From K23-9 sp049680365 (GTDB lineage: Bacteria > Planctomycetota > Planctomycetia > Pirellulales > Pirellulaceae), in NCBI GenBank assembly GCA_049680365.1, contig JBAUHQ010000147.1:1-64000 (forward strand): DNA of 64,000 nucleotides, written 5' to 3'. The position numbers and the translations under genes are program-made. Of this stretch, positions 8,265-18,283 are shown piece after piece (the stretch's first letter is position 1; the number at the start of each line of letters is the position of its first letter). The notes beneath the pieces are model-generated. The model did not search any database. It was not told the DNA's origin and saw only the letters and a program-made list of their open reading frames with translations.

Positions 8265-9746
8265 CTAAACGATTGAGTTTCCAGCCCTGGCAGCACGAGG
8301 CAGGCGAAGTAACAATTCCGCTCCCTGAGTCGAAGGAGTGACTGCAGTGATCGTCCCATAATGAGCAAACATTATGCGTTGAACGATAGCCATCCCCAAC
8401 CCGGTTCCGGTGCTCTTGGTTGTGAAGAAAGGTTCAAAAATACGTTCATGTTGGTCTGCACGAAAACCAGGCCCATTGTCCGAAACCGTGATTTCGACGT
8501 ATCCGTTGTTCGGTTGCTGGCACGCGATCGTCACTACGACAGGGTCGCTGCACGCCGCTAACGCGTTGTCGAATAAGTTGCGAAAGACTTGCTCCATCCG
8601 CATCTCGTCCACACTGGCAACGATCGTATCGCTGTCAATCAACTCTACCAACTGGGCATCACGCGGGGCACGAACGGACTCAAGATCGCGCCAACAACGT
8701 CGCCACAGGTCGACCAAATTCGTTGGTTTCGCTTGAATCAGGATGGGCGCTGCGTAAGACCGTACCTCCTCCAAGAGCGCGTTAAGGTCGCGTGTGGCAC
8801 GCTGGATTTTCGCCAAGTCTTCCTGACACTCAGGCTTGTCCGTCAACTCCAGGGATAGCAGTTCCAAGCTCGCTTGAATCCGCTGTAGGGCATTGCGACT
8901 TTCATGAGCCAAACCCGTCATTGTTTGACCAATCGTTGCCAAGCGTTCTGCTTGGATCGCGCGTTGTTGGGCAGCCAAGTAGGCGGTCACATCAACGCCA
9001 ACCGATAGCACAGCGGTGACGTTGCCTTGATCATCGTGCAACGTGGTGTTGGCCCAACGAATGGACCGTAGCGTGCCTTCGTGAGTAATGACAGAGTTCA
9101 CGACCCCGCTCGTGTCGATGTCGTGAGTGACGTTTAAAAAGACTTCGCGTATACGTTGAGCATCTTCGGCCGGCACAAACAGTTCAAACCAATCCTGCCC
9201 CACAACGTCGGCAAGAGGCTGATGCGTCAACCGCTCGAAGTACGGGTTGTAGCTTACGATGCGACCTTTCAAGTCCAAGACCAAGATCACGGCTTCGGCC
9301 GTCTGCAAAACTCGTTCGGCAAACTGTTGCTCGTGTCGAAGCTCAAACTCGATTCGTCGTCGCTCGACAATTCGGTCCAAACTGGCCCGCAAAGCAGCGG
9401 GATTGATTGGCTTTAGAATGTAATCGCTGGCACCTTGACGCAAGGCGGCAATCGTGCTTTCGATGTCTGCAAATCCGGTGACCACGATAATGTCACCTCG
9501 TGGTATCAAGGCTCGCAGTTCTGGCAGCAACTGATCCGCATTCGCATCGGGCAACTGCCGATCCAAGATGATCACATCGGGGCTCCACTGAGTTGCCAGC
9601 AGACGGCCCTTTTTAGCGGCGCCAGCAACCGCAATGTCGTACCCGTCCAGCCCAAGAATGTCGCTCAGATTCGCCTGAGCATTAACGTCATCCTCTATTA
9701 ACAGCACTTTCATAGTGCGTGGCTTCAAAATTTCCGTTGAATGCAC
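8265..9746 (-). CDS. Receiver-PAS-histidine kinase hybrid
   Basis: 493 residues from a GTG at 9746 with a GGAAG site 5 nt upstream; an ATG at 9713 (MKVLLIEDD) is the alternative. Order: receiver with acidic pair in IEDD and phospho-Asp in VIILDRQLPD; PAS domain (AVILVLDLKGRIVSYNPYF to LSVGVDVTAYL); HisKA with TGLAHESRNALQRIQ; HATPase with FRNLFDNALAA, DNGPGF and GTGLGMAI. A receiver ahead of a PAS-kinase makes this a phosphorelay component that can be tuned by another kinase. It is divergent from the NtrC-type regulator at 10115, a probable partner. Confidence 0.92.
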   Translation of the reverse strand: MHSTEILKPRTMKVLLIEDDVNAQANLSDILGLDGYDIAVAGAAKKGRLLATQWSPDVIILDRQLPDANADQLLPELRALIPRGDIIVVTGFADIESTIAALRQGASDYILKPINPAALRASLDRIVERRRIEFELRHEQQFAERVLQTAEAVILVLDLKGRIVSYNPYFERLTHQPLADVVGQDWFELFVPAEDAQRIREVFLNVTHDIDTSGVVNSVITHEGTLRSIRWANTTLHDDQGNVTAVLSVGVDVTAYLAAQQRAIQAERLATIGQTMTGLAHESRNALQRIQASLELLSLELTDKPECQEDLAKIQRATRDLNALLEEVRSYAAPILIQAKPTNLVDLWRRCWRDLESVRAPRDAQLVELIDSDTIVASVDEMRMEQVFRNLFDNALAACSDPVVVTIACQQPNNGYVEITVSDNGPGFRADQHERIFEPFFTTKSTGTGLGMAIVQRIMFAHYGTITAVTPSTQGAELLLRLPRAARAGNSIV

Positions 9747-10114
9747 TGCAGCTTCCGATCAAATCCAGTTCAGCGTTCCTAAATTTGACTCCACAATACG
9801 TTCGCATCCTCTCGTTTGCATCGCCTGGGGCTCAATACTAACGCGAATACAGATTACCATGCAGGTGTGCGACTGAGTCACAACTGTGCGAATTTGACAG
9901 GCCGATGGTTTCAGAATTTGAAACGATCAAGGGAATTGTCTCGCAGAACCAGTTCATTGCCCTCAATTTCAGCACTTGTTGCGCGGTGGTACATGATTCG
10001 CTACCTCTACACGGATCCATTAATACGACACCTGAATGCCGTTCACCTTGCTCGCTGTTGGCGCACATCAAGACTGCGCATTCTGAATGCCCAAAAGAAC
10101 AGGTTAGATTCCCT
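9747..10114. promoter_or_regulatory. Divergent promoter region between kinase and NtrC-type regulator
   Basis: About 370 bp separate the two divergent signalling genes. A perfect inverted repeat GTTTCA-GAATT-TGAAAC lies at 9908-9924, almost exactly midway between the two start codons, as an operator controlling both sides might. No convincing -24/-12 sigma-54 promoter was found by eye on either strand. Confidence 0.45.
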
Positions 10115-11584
10115 ATGACTGACTCCCCCCTGAATCTCCTGATTGTCGAAGACGAAGACGACTTTCGCGAAAGCTGCGCGCGATGGATGGAACGAAAAGG
10201 CCATCGAGTCACCGCTGTGGCCAGTGGTGCCGAAGCCTTGGGACTTTGTGAGCACCAAGACTTTGACGTAGCCGTTTTCGATATGAATATGCCGGGCATG
10301 TCCGGGTTGGAATTGCTGCAGCGCGTTCAAAAACTAGACATCCCGATGGAAGTCATCATTTTGACTGGCCAAGGAACCATCGAGACGGCCGTCGCATCGA
10401 TGAAACTGGGAGCTTGTGACTTCCTGACAAAACCCTGTTCCTTGGGTGACTTGGATCATCACTGCATGTTGGCCAAAGACCGCGGCAAACTTCGCAAAGA
10501 GAATCGCCAGCTAAAAGCGTTGATTTCGCGTGAACGACCAGCAATGGAACTCATCGGCGAATCGTCAGCAATGAGCCAGATCGTAAGATTGATTGCCAAA
10601 GTTGCGCCGACCGACAAGCCAGTCTTGATCCAGGGTGAAAGCGGTACGGGCAAAGAAGTCGTCGCCCGAGCAATCCAACAAAACAGTTTACTGGCCGACA
10701 AGCCATTCGTCACAATCAACTGCGCGGCGCTGCCAGAGCAATTGGTTGAAAGCGAACTGTTTGGACATCAAAAAGGCGCTTTCACCGGCGCGGTGATCGA
10801 AAAGCCAGGCTTGTTCGAAATCGCAGACGGCGGCACGCTGTTCATCGATGAAATCGGTGAAATGCCGCTATCGTTGCAACCCAAGCTTCTGCGTGTCTTG
10901 GAAGACGGATCGATGCGTCGCATTGGTTCACACAAGGAACGTTACGTGAATGTTCGAATCATTGCGGCAACGAATCGCAATTTGACGGAAGAAGTCAAAG
11001 AAGGAAATTTTCGCGAAGATCTTTATTATCGAATCAATGTCCTGTCACTTCAACTGCCACCGTTACGCGATCGCAGTGGCGATGTCGATCGACTAATCAA
11101 CCACTTCACCCCAAAAAACTGGCAAGTCGACGATGCTGCTCGTGCGATTCTGAATCACTACTCATGGCCAGGTAATGTCAGGCAATTGATCAATGTGTTG
11201 CAACGAGCCATGATTTTGGCGGATGGCCATGAGATCACGGTCGACGATTTGCCTTCAGAAATTTCAGATAACGAGGGCGGCGGTCAACGAAGCACCCTGA
11301 CTCCTGCAAATGGCAAGACTGGATCGGACATGCCAGTTGCAATGCAGCCGTCCGTCAGCTTTGCGACCCATTCTTCCAAATTAGACGACATCGCCAAAGC
11401 ACACGTTTTGGAAGTGCTGGCTGCAGAAAACAACAACAAAGCGCGTGCGGCACGTAAACTAGGTATCCATCGACGCAAACTTTATCGATTGTTGGAGCGA
11501 TTTGCCAAAGCGGATGCGGATTCCACAGGCAACGATGCTGACAATGTGCCCCGAACACTTGTGCGAGCCAACGAAGTAGACTGA
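10115..11584 (+). CDS. Sigma-54-dependent response regulator, NtrC family
   Basis: 489 residues from MTDSPLNLLIVEDED; the longer open frame upstream is not receiver-like. N-terminal receiver with E12/D13 and phospho-Asp D56 (VAVFDMNMPG). The AAA+ domain has Walker A GESGTGKE (174-181), the sigma-54 contact loop GAFTGA (221-226), Walker B LFIDE, and SWPGNVRQL. The C-terminal Fis-type helix-turn-helix is RAARKLGIHRRKLYRLLERF. All hallmarks for opening sigma-54 promoters are present. The segment after LPPLRDRSGDVDRLI is shorter than usual, without the typical helical insert. Likely partner of the divergent kinase. Confidence 0.95.
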   Translation: MTDSPLNLLIVEDEDDFRESCARWMERKGHRVTAVASGAEALGLCEHQDFDVAVFDMNMPGMSGLELLQRVQKLDIPMEVIILTGQGTIETAVASMKLGACDFLTKPCSLGDLDHHCMLAKDRGKLRKENRQLKALISRERPAMELIGESSAMSQIVRLIAKVAPTDKPVLIQGESGTGKEVVARAIQQNSLLADKPFVTINCAALPEQLVESELFGHQKGAFTGAVIEKPGLFEIADGGTLFIDEIGEMPLSLQPKLLRVLEDGSMRRIGSHKERYVNVRIIAATNRNLTEEVKEGNFREDLYYRINVLSLQLPPLRDRSGDVDRLINHFTPKNWQVDDAARAILNHYSWPGNVRQLINVLQRAMILADGHEITVDDLPSEISDNEGGGQRSTLTPANGKTGSDMPVAMQPSVSFATHSSKLDDIAKAHVLEVLAAENNNKARAARKLGIHRRKLYRLLERFAKADADSTGNDADNVPRTLVRANEVD

Positions 11585-11664
11585 GCCTCTGATGCCTTGT
11601 TTTCGGTTGGCCCGATTGATTCCGCTGGGAATATACGCTGGCTAACCATCTCATAACGCAATCC

Positions 11665-12669
11665 ATGACAAGCCCCTTGCAACGTATCGGTCGCGGCGCA
11701 ATTTTTTTGGGTTTGGTCGTTGGAGTGTCGGTTGTTGGCTTTCGCTGGCTGGAAGGCTACAGCTGGATCGAAGCACTCTGGTTGGTTGTCGTCTCGATTT
11801 CGACCGTCGGGTTTGGCGAGCACAGTTCTCTTTCGCCATCGACTCAGGTATTTTCGATCCTGGTCATCGTGTTCGGCATGTCCGCAGCCGTCTACACGAT
11901 TGGCGGATTCATCCAATTAATGCTGGAAGGCGAAATTGATCGCCTGTTAGGAAAACGACGCATGACTCAAGAAATCAATCGGCTAAGCGGTCACGTGATT
12001 CTGTGCGGCTTTGGACGTATCGGCCAAAGCTTAGCCGCCGAGTTGCGTGAAGAAGGAAAACAAGTGGTCATTTTGGATACGCAGCAAGCAATGCAACAGG
12101 AGGCAGCGGCCGCAAATTTCCTTTGCTTGATCGGTGACGCGACCGATGAAACCGTTTTGACAGAAGTAGGCGTCTGCCGCGCTAGCACTTTGGTCAGCGC
12201 ACTACCCAGCGATGCTGAAAACGTTTTCGTTACTTTGACAGCGCGCAATATGAACGCGGGCATTCAAATTATTGCTCGCGCAGAAATGCCGACAACCGAA
12301 AATAAACTTCGACAGGCCGGCGCCAACCAAGTTGTCATGCCAAGCTTGGTGGGAGCACGCTTGATGTCTCGCATGATCACCCGTCCAACGACGGCCGACC
12401 TCTTTGATCTCGTCTCCCAAAGCGGCTACAAGGACTTGGAACTGGACGAAATTCGCGTTACAACCGGCAGCAAAATCATCGGCACAACGGTTAGCGAAAC
12501 CGAAGCACACCGAAAACACAAACTACTGATCGTTGCCGTCAAACAAGGGGACGGAGAATTGGTTTTCAATCCAAGTGCCGAACAAGTCTTCAAGGAAGAC
12601 GACACTGCGATTGTGATGGGTCACGCACAAGATATCTGTCGATTCCGTCAAGAATTTCGACTTGCTTAG
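11665..12669 (+). CDS. Potassium channel with RCK/TrkA domains
   Basis: 334 residues. Two transmembrane helices (about 11-27 and 60-90) flank a pore loop with selectivity filter TVGFGE (47-52), a K+ channel signature with Phe in place of Tyr. The cytoplasmic part starts with an RCK-N/TrkA-N Rossmann fold (HVILCGFGRIGQSLAAEL, with D at the end of strand 2) and continues into RCK-C (about 245-334). This is the MthK/Kch layout: K+ flux gated by a cytoplasmic ligand ring. It follows the NtrC-type regulator by 80 bp on the same strand and may be in its operon. Confidence 0.93.
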   Translation: MTSPLQRIGRGAIFLGLVVGVSVVGFRWLEGYSWIEALWLVVVSISTVGFGEHSSLSPSTQVFSILVIVFGMSAAVYTIGGFIQLMLEGEIDRLLGKRRMTQEINRLSGHVILCGFGRIGQSLAAELREEGKQVVILDTQQAMQQEAAAANFLCLIGDATDETVLTEVGVCRASTLVSALPSDAENVFVTLTARNMNAGIQIIARAEMPTTENKLRQAGANQVVMPSLVGARLMSRMITRPTTADLFDLVSQSGYKDLELDEIRVTTGSKIIGTTVSETEAHRKHKLLIVAVKQGDGELVFNPSAEQVFKEDDTAIVMGHAQDICRFRQEFRLA

Positions 12670-12715
12670 CCTTTTCTCGCTGCATGGCAGAACGCACCGA
12701 ACCCAAATTGAATCT

Positions 12716-13525
12716 TCAGCGTTTCAGAAAATGCTTGAGCCCTTCCAACACTCCGCTGGTGGCAAGCGACGTTGAAACAACCAATCGGTCGCTCCAACCA
12801 TTCAATTCGTGAACACGCCGGACTTCTGTCGCGATAGCCTTTTCGGCGTTACCGACCACGATACTGCGATAGCCAGCAGTTAACGCCGCAATATCGTTCC
12901 CCGAATCACCCGCAAAGACGATGCTTTGGTGTTCGCTCTGCGTGTGTCCCGCCCACCAACGAAGCGCATAGGCCTTCGATACGCCCGCCGGCAAAAAATC
13001 GATTAGGCCGTCGCCTGTAAACGGATCGACGCTGGCAATGATGCGGTACGGCGCACAAGATCGTTCCAACTCCGACATTAGTAGCGTCTCGATGTTGGTT
13101 AGATTGTCGGCGTTACAGTAATAACTGATTTTGAACTCGGTCTGTTTCTCTGGTTCCTGCATTCGCAGTCCAGCAATTTCTCCGACCTGCTGCACCAGTG
13201 TGGCTCGCGAATGTTCACCGACAAGATCCGACAGGTGCTGGGTGTATTCTTGCAACGCAGTGTAGACGCCCGTGCTGTTGACGTGGTAAATCGAAGCGCC
13301 GACGTCGCAGATCATCCATCGCGGTGACGGCAGACCGTCCGATCGAATCGCATCCAATACCAATTCCAAGTGCCGACCGGTCACATACATCAGCGTGACT
13401 TCGTGCCGCTCAAGTTCCGCTTGCAGCGTATGCAAGTCACTTCGATTTTGCTCGTTCCCTGCCAACGGAATGAACGTCCCGTCCATGTCGGTTGCGAGCA
13501 CTTTTACTTTGTTCAATTTAGACAC
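12716..13525 (-). CDS. HAD-IIB hydrolase, sucrose-phosphate phosphatase-like
   Basis: 269 residues. HAD motif I is DMDGTF (D13, D15), motif II TGR, and motif IV GDSGNDIAAL; the C2-type cap lies in between. These match sucrose-6F-phosphate phosphatase and related HAD-IIB sugar phosphatases. It overlaps the amylosucrase stop by 8 bp and is the third gene after sucrose-phosphate synthase, which strongly suggests removal of the phosphate from sucrose-6-phosphate. The synthase also has its own C-terminal HAD domain, so the two phosphatase modules may be redundant or one may be regulatory. Other sugar phosphates remain possible substrates. Confidence 0.85.
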   Translation of the reverse strand: MSKLNKVKVLATDMDGTFIPLAGNEQNRSDLHTLQAELERHEVTLMYVTGRHLELVLDAIRSDGLPSPRWMICDVGASIYHVNSTGVYTALQEYTQHLSDLVGEHSRATLVQQVGEIAGLRMQEPEKQTEFKISYYCNADNLTNIETLLMSELERSCAPYRIIASVDPFTGDGLIDFLPAGVSKAYALRWWAGHTQSEHQSIVFAGDSGNDIAALTAGYRSIVVGNAEKAIATEVRRVHELNGWSDRLVVSTSLATSGVLEGLKHFLKR

Positions 13526-15524
13526 GCTGGAGCCACAGGTACTGGTAAGGTTCCAAAACTAAGTCTTCGCTAGTGGGATAGGTCTCGGCGGTGATCGCAT
13601 CTTGAAAGAAACGCCCCAGACCCGCGGTACGCAACGTATTGCCACTAATCGCTTGTTGGAACTCGGAAAAGTTTGCAGCAACAACCAGGCGATGACCATC
13701 GTGCTGTCGCAAGAAACAAAGCACATGTGAGTTGTTGGATGTAACCAAATCCATCTCTTGACCGGCCAATGCAGGCAGCGATTTTCGAACCTGGATCATT
13801 CGCTGCAACGAACGAAAAATCGATTTGCGATCAGAACCTTCGCGCGACCCAATTTCGTCACCAAGATCATCCAAGAACTCCCACCGCATCCTGGGCCGAT
13901 GCACCCATCGGGTATCACCTGCTTTGGCGGGATCTTTCACAAAGTCATAGTCGTTTAATATCCCCCACTCTTCGCCCAAGTAAATCAGCGGAATCCCGCC
14001 AATACTAAGCGTGATGCTTTGCAGCAACATCATGCGGCGAATACTTAGCTCTCGCTGCTCCTGCGAATCTTCTTCGATCGCCAACTCCAACCCAGCAAGC
14101 GACGCCAGCGTACCCGCGATCCGCATGTCGCCCGTTTCCACGTTCTCTTGAAAAGGGACGCCACGGGCGAAAGACCCAGGGAACTGACCAGTATAAAAAC
14201 GATTCAGAAACTGCCGATGATTGAAGGCGTTGATTCCTATCGCCGCTGCATCAGCATCATCAAACGTCCATCCGATATCGTCGTGGCAACGCAAGTAATT
14301 GATCCATGCGGTCTGCTTCGGCAACGTGTGCCGATGGCTCAGTGACCGCACCAGTAGATCAGTCTTTCGGGTCGCCAACGACTCCCACAACAGCGCCATC
14401 AACGTCGGATTGTAGGAAACCTGACATTCTTCTGGGCTGACGTATTTGACGACGTCATCAGGATGCACGATCGCTTCGGACTTAAACAACAAGCCGGGAG
14501 TCGCGATGCGAGCCAACTTATTAAAGGCACGGATCAACTTATGGGCTTTGGGAAGATTTTCGCAACTCGTTCCCATTTCCTTCCAAATAAAGGCAACTGC
14601 GTCGAGCCGCAAAATATCGACTCCCGTATCGGCGATGAAGAACATCTCTTCCATCATCGCACGGAAAACCGATGGATTGCTGTAGTTCAAATCCCATTGA
14701 AAGCTGTTGAATGTCGTCCACACCCACTGCTGCATTCCGTCATGCCAAGTGAAGTTACCTCGTCGCACGGTCGGAAAAATCTCTCGCAGCGTTTTTTCAT
14801 ACTGATCGGGCACCTGACGATCGGGAAAAATGTAATAGAACTCTTGATACTCGCGATTTCCAGCTTGCGCGAGCTTGGCCCAATCGTGGTCATCGGAGGT
14901 GTGGTTGAACACAAAGTCCAACACCAGCGTGATCCCGGCCGCACGGAGTTCGACAGCCAGCTTGCGTAAGTCGTCGATGGTCCCCAGCCGCGGATCAACG
15001 CTTCGATAGTTGCTGATCGCGTAACCACCGTCGTTGTCGCCTGGTCGCACCGCAAACAACGGCATCAAATGCAAATACGTCAGGCCAAGCTCTTGGAAGT
15101 AACTAATCGATTCGCGAAGCCGCCCCAGATTCTCGCTAAACAGATCGACGTACAGTGCACCGCCAACAACTCTCTCCGACGCAAACCACTCCGGTTCGTT
15201 GATACGATGACGATCGAGCTCACGCAATGTCTCGGGACGATTTAGCCAAGCTCGCGCCGCAGTGGCTAGAATCTGCTCGAGGTGATAGAAAAAATCGTAA
15301 CGTTCACCGTACAGCTCGTACAACAGTTCGAACAGTTCCGGCCAATGCTGGGCCAATCGAACTTCGAAATCGTGCTGCAGTTTCTGATCGGCCGGCTCTG
15401 ATTCCCAAACTTCATCAAGCCGGGGCATGAGACGCTGTAGCGACAGTTCGGCTTTGAATTGGATCGGACTTTTCGCACCAACGGCCCCATTATTCAGTGG
15501 CCGGTGATGGTTCGATTCGATCAT
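13518..15524 (-). CDS. Amylosucrase (GH13)
   Basis: 668 residues, close to known amylosucrases. Transfers glucosyl from sucrose onto an alpha-1,4-glucan, or runs in reverse. GH13 (beta/alpha)8 barrel with DFVFNHTSD, nucleophile D308 in ILRLDAVAF, acid/base E350 in FKSEAIV, and transition-state Asp in RCHDDIGWTF. The N-terminal helical part and the short C-terminal beta domain are both present. It overlaps the synthase gene upstream by 35 bp and the HAD gene downstream by 8 bp, so the three are one operon. A later start at MPRLDEV (15428) would avoid the overlap but would trim the conserved N-terminus. Confidence 0.93.
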   Translation of the reverse strand: MIESNHHRPLNNGAVGAKSPIQFKAELSLQRLMPRLDEVWESEPADQKLQHDFEVRLAQHWPELFELLYELYGERYDFFYHLEQILATAARAWLNRPETLRELDRHRINEPEWFASERVVGGALYVDLFSENLGRLRESISYFQELGLTYLHLMPLFAVRPGDNDGGYAISNYRSVDPRLGTIDDLRKLAVELRAAGITLVLDFVFNHTSDDHDWAKLAQAGNREYQEFYYIFPDRQVPDQYEKTLREIFPTVRRGNFTWHDGMQQWVWTTFNSFQWDLNYSNPSVFRAMMEEMFFIADTGVDILRLDAVAFIWKEMGTSCENLPKAHKLIRAFNKLARIATPGLLFKSEAIVHPDDVVKYVSPEECQVSYNPTLMALLWESLATRKTDLLVRSLSHRHTLPKQTAWINYLRCHDDIGWTFDDADAAAIGINAFNHRQFLNRFYTGQFPGSFARGVPFQENVETGDMRIAGTLASLAGLELAIEEDSQEQRELSIRRMMLLQSITLSIGGIPLIYLGEEWGILNDYDFVKDPAKAGDTRWVHRPRMRWEFLDDLGDEIGSREGSDRKSIFRSLQRMIQVRKSLPALAGQEMDLVTSNNSHVLCFLRQHDGHRLVVAANFSEFQQAISGNTLRTAGLGRFFQDAITAETYPTSEDLVLEPYQYLWLQRV

Positions 15525-17744
15525 TCGGGATCACGATGTTGTCTAAGAAGTTGTAGTACTTGATGCCTTCGATGATTCCGCGAGCGTGATGTCCGTCGGC
15601 GAAATAGATTCGAGGTTGGTTCCGCAGCCGTTCTAATTCGGGGCTGTAATTGCCGACGACGACCCCTAGGGTGCGCCCCCGCAACATTCCAGCATCATTG
15701 CCAGAGTCACCCGCCACTAGCACATTGTCGGGAGAAAACCCCCATTTCCACAGCAGATGCCGCATCGTTAGATCGCTACCCCCGCGAACAGGAATCACAT
15801 CAAGGTACATACCTAACGATAAAACAACCTTAGCACGCAGACCGGCTTCGCGAAGCTGTTTTTTGATCGCCGCGATACTTGGTGATTTTTCAAAATCGAT
15901 TTCGAAACTAATCTTGAATTCGGACTGTTTTTCGTCGGATTGTCGGAATATTCCGGGTACTTCACTCAGCAATGCGTCGATCTGATCCGGTTTCCACGCA
16001 TAACCGATCTGCTTTCGCCAACTGTGGTCTGCGGTGAGCGACTCGCCGTAGTGCAATTGAGTTCCGGCATCGGTATCGATCAAGTCGGGTTTCGGCAAAC
16101 CAAGTTCTTCCACCAAGGCCATGGCACTATCGAGTCGCCGTCCAGTCGCAATCCCGAATCCAATGTTCTCGTTTTCACGAAGCATTTCGTTGAACTCGGC
16201 CAGTGACTCGGGATCACCCGTCAACGTGTTGTCCAAATCGGTGATAATCAAACGATCAAATCCGGGCAAATTTCGCTCTCGCGTGCGACTTGCCAACGCG
16301 GGGCTGGGTGAGTGCTGGATGATATCGTCCAGGTCGCGCAAGTACCGCTGGGCGTGCTTGCTCCATGAGTAATGCTTTCGCGTGCCTACGATGCCTGCAT
16401 CAGACCATTGCTGCCACTGGTCGGGTTCGGTTAGAACTCGCAACAGAGAGTGTTCGATTTCGTCCGAATCAAGGGGATCAATCAACAGCCCGTTGTCGCA
16501 ATTGCCGATGATGTCACGTGGCCCACCATCGTTGGTCGCGACGATCGGCAGTCCGGTCGCGCCAGCTTCTAACAGCGTCAAGCCGAACGGTTCGGTCAAT
16601 GCCGGATTGATGAAGACACCGCGGCTTTTCACCGCCAACCGATACAGGTCGGGTACGTCACTTGGCGAGTGGCTTTTGGGATACGCAACGCTTCCGTAAA
16701 GATCATACTTGTCGATCATGTAGATGATGTTATTGATGACTTGTTGCTGACCTTTTGGCAAAGCTCGCACGTCATCTCGGGTTCCTAAGATCATCACTAA
16801 ATTAGCGGCTTCGCGAAGTTGCTCGCTTTCGCCATAGACCTGCACCAGCTTTTCTAAATTTTTTCGCTCGTCCGGACGTGCCATCGTCAAAATGATCGGT
16901 TTGGAAGGATCGCTCAAAAAGCGGTTCAGTTCCTGTGCAATCGGCGGGTCAGCGAAGTGATCGTCTGGCGGCGAAAAATTCGTCAGATCGACACCCGGCG
17001 GTATCACTTCCATCCGTGACGGTTGATAGTGATCATAAAGTTCATACTGATCGCTGACTTCTTGGCTTGTGCTGGTCACCACCATCGAAGCTGTTTCCAA
17101 AGCGATCTCTTCCGCTTCGGTCCGCTGGGCAAATCGGTACTTCTTTTCCAGCACCTCAGGGGATGACTTGCCGGACGCCAATCGCTGATTCTTTACTCGA
17201 CCAAGCGAGTGGCCGGTAAAGATGTACGGGATGTGCAGCAGCTGAGCCAACTGCGCCCCCGCCAAGCCCGCATCGGCATAGTGACCGTGGATGATGTCGG
17301 GCAAACCCGTTTTACGAAAATGCACTAGCGTTTGGTCGACAAACATTTCGATGTACGGCCACAGAGATTCTTTTTTCAAATACCTTTTTGGACCAAACGG
17401 AATGCGAATGATCTTTGCATTTTCGCAAATCGATTCTTCCAACTGTGCATAGTCGTCGCTGACTTTCGGATCGATGATCTGGCGAGTCAGCAATTCAACG
17501 GCACCCACATTCGGATGCGAAGCCAGTTCGTGCGCAAGCTCCAATACGTACTTCACCTGACCACCGGTATCCGCGTCACAACCGAGCTCCGCATCCTTGG
17601 CTCTGATCAACCCGGCAGACTGATCAACGTGATTTTCAGCGGTGATTCTCGGTCTAGCAGTTTCATTTCGTCTCTGTCGCGCGTGCTCGCGAGACCCTCC
17701 GGTGTAATGCGCGGACTGTTCATTGAATAAGTTTTGACGGACAT
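15490..17744 (-). CDS. Sucrose-phosphate synthase with C-terminal HAD domain; apparent frameshift near 5' end
   Basis: Makes sucrose-6-phosphate from UDP-glucose and fructose-6-phosphate. GT4 domain with ELGCDADTGGQVKYVLELA, IIHGHYADAG, TGHSLGRVKNQRL, RPDERKNLEKL and the E-x7-E motif EPFGLTLLE. A HAD domain follows (ITDLDNTLTG to GDSGNDAGM). The main frame begins only at a TTG (17610). The missing first strand lies in another frame: from an ATG at 17744 with an AGGA site it reads ...KITLISLPG and stops at 17607. Joined by a -1 shift the product reads ISLPGLIRAKDAELG, matching the family's SLHGLIRG...ELG. One lost base explains it. Either a sequencing error, a real lesion, or use of the TTG. 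Confidence 0.85.
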
Positions 17745-18283
17745 CGCAAACTTCCTGAGTGAGTCATGACATACAGGGAGATTCGCCGACATTCCTAGTG
17801 GTAGAAAGCATCGCGAATCCTACTGCCCATTTAACTTGCCGCACCGGTTCAGCTTAGGACGGCCGAGAATCTGACGCAACCTTTGCGGCAACCGTGCAAT
17901 CCATGGAACGGCATTTGCTTGCTCACCTACAGTAAGACAGTCTTCCCTTACAAGGCAGGACAGGGCGATGCTATAGAAAATGGATTTACGTAAAACTGCA
18001 AGAATCTATCATTGCAAGAAATGCATTTTCGTGAGTTACGTTCCAAAAAGGGCGTGACTGCAAACAACAGTGCAGCCGGTCAACTCCGGAGCCGATTTCC
18101 AATGCTGCAGCCATCCACTAGCAGCCGTGACGTCGATCCCGTTGCAGAATGCGGTTCCGCAACCTGGTCACACGAGTGCGCTCACTGCGATGATTCTTCA
18201 GCGGCCACACTGGTCGCTAACAATACAACTCGCGAACAGCCTTGCGTCTTTGGGGATGTGGATGACACGCCCATGGGACGGCC
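17745..18283. other. Intergenic region between cbb3 and sucrose operons
   Basis: About 540 bp containing the sucrose operon promoter at its left and the end of the cbb3 operon at its right. Two overlapping rightward frames (from 18012 and 18070) run into ccoS and show no recognisable protein features. I see no strong terminator or RNA gene. Confidence 0.4.
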
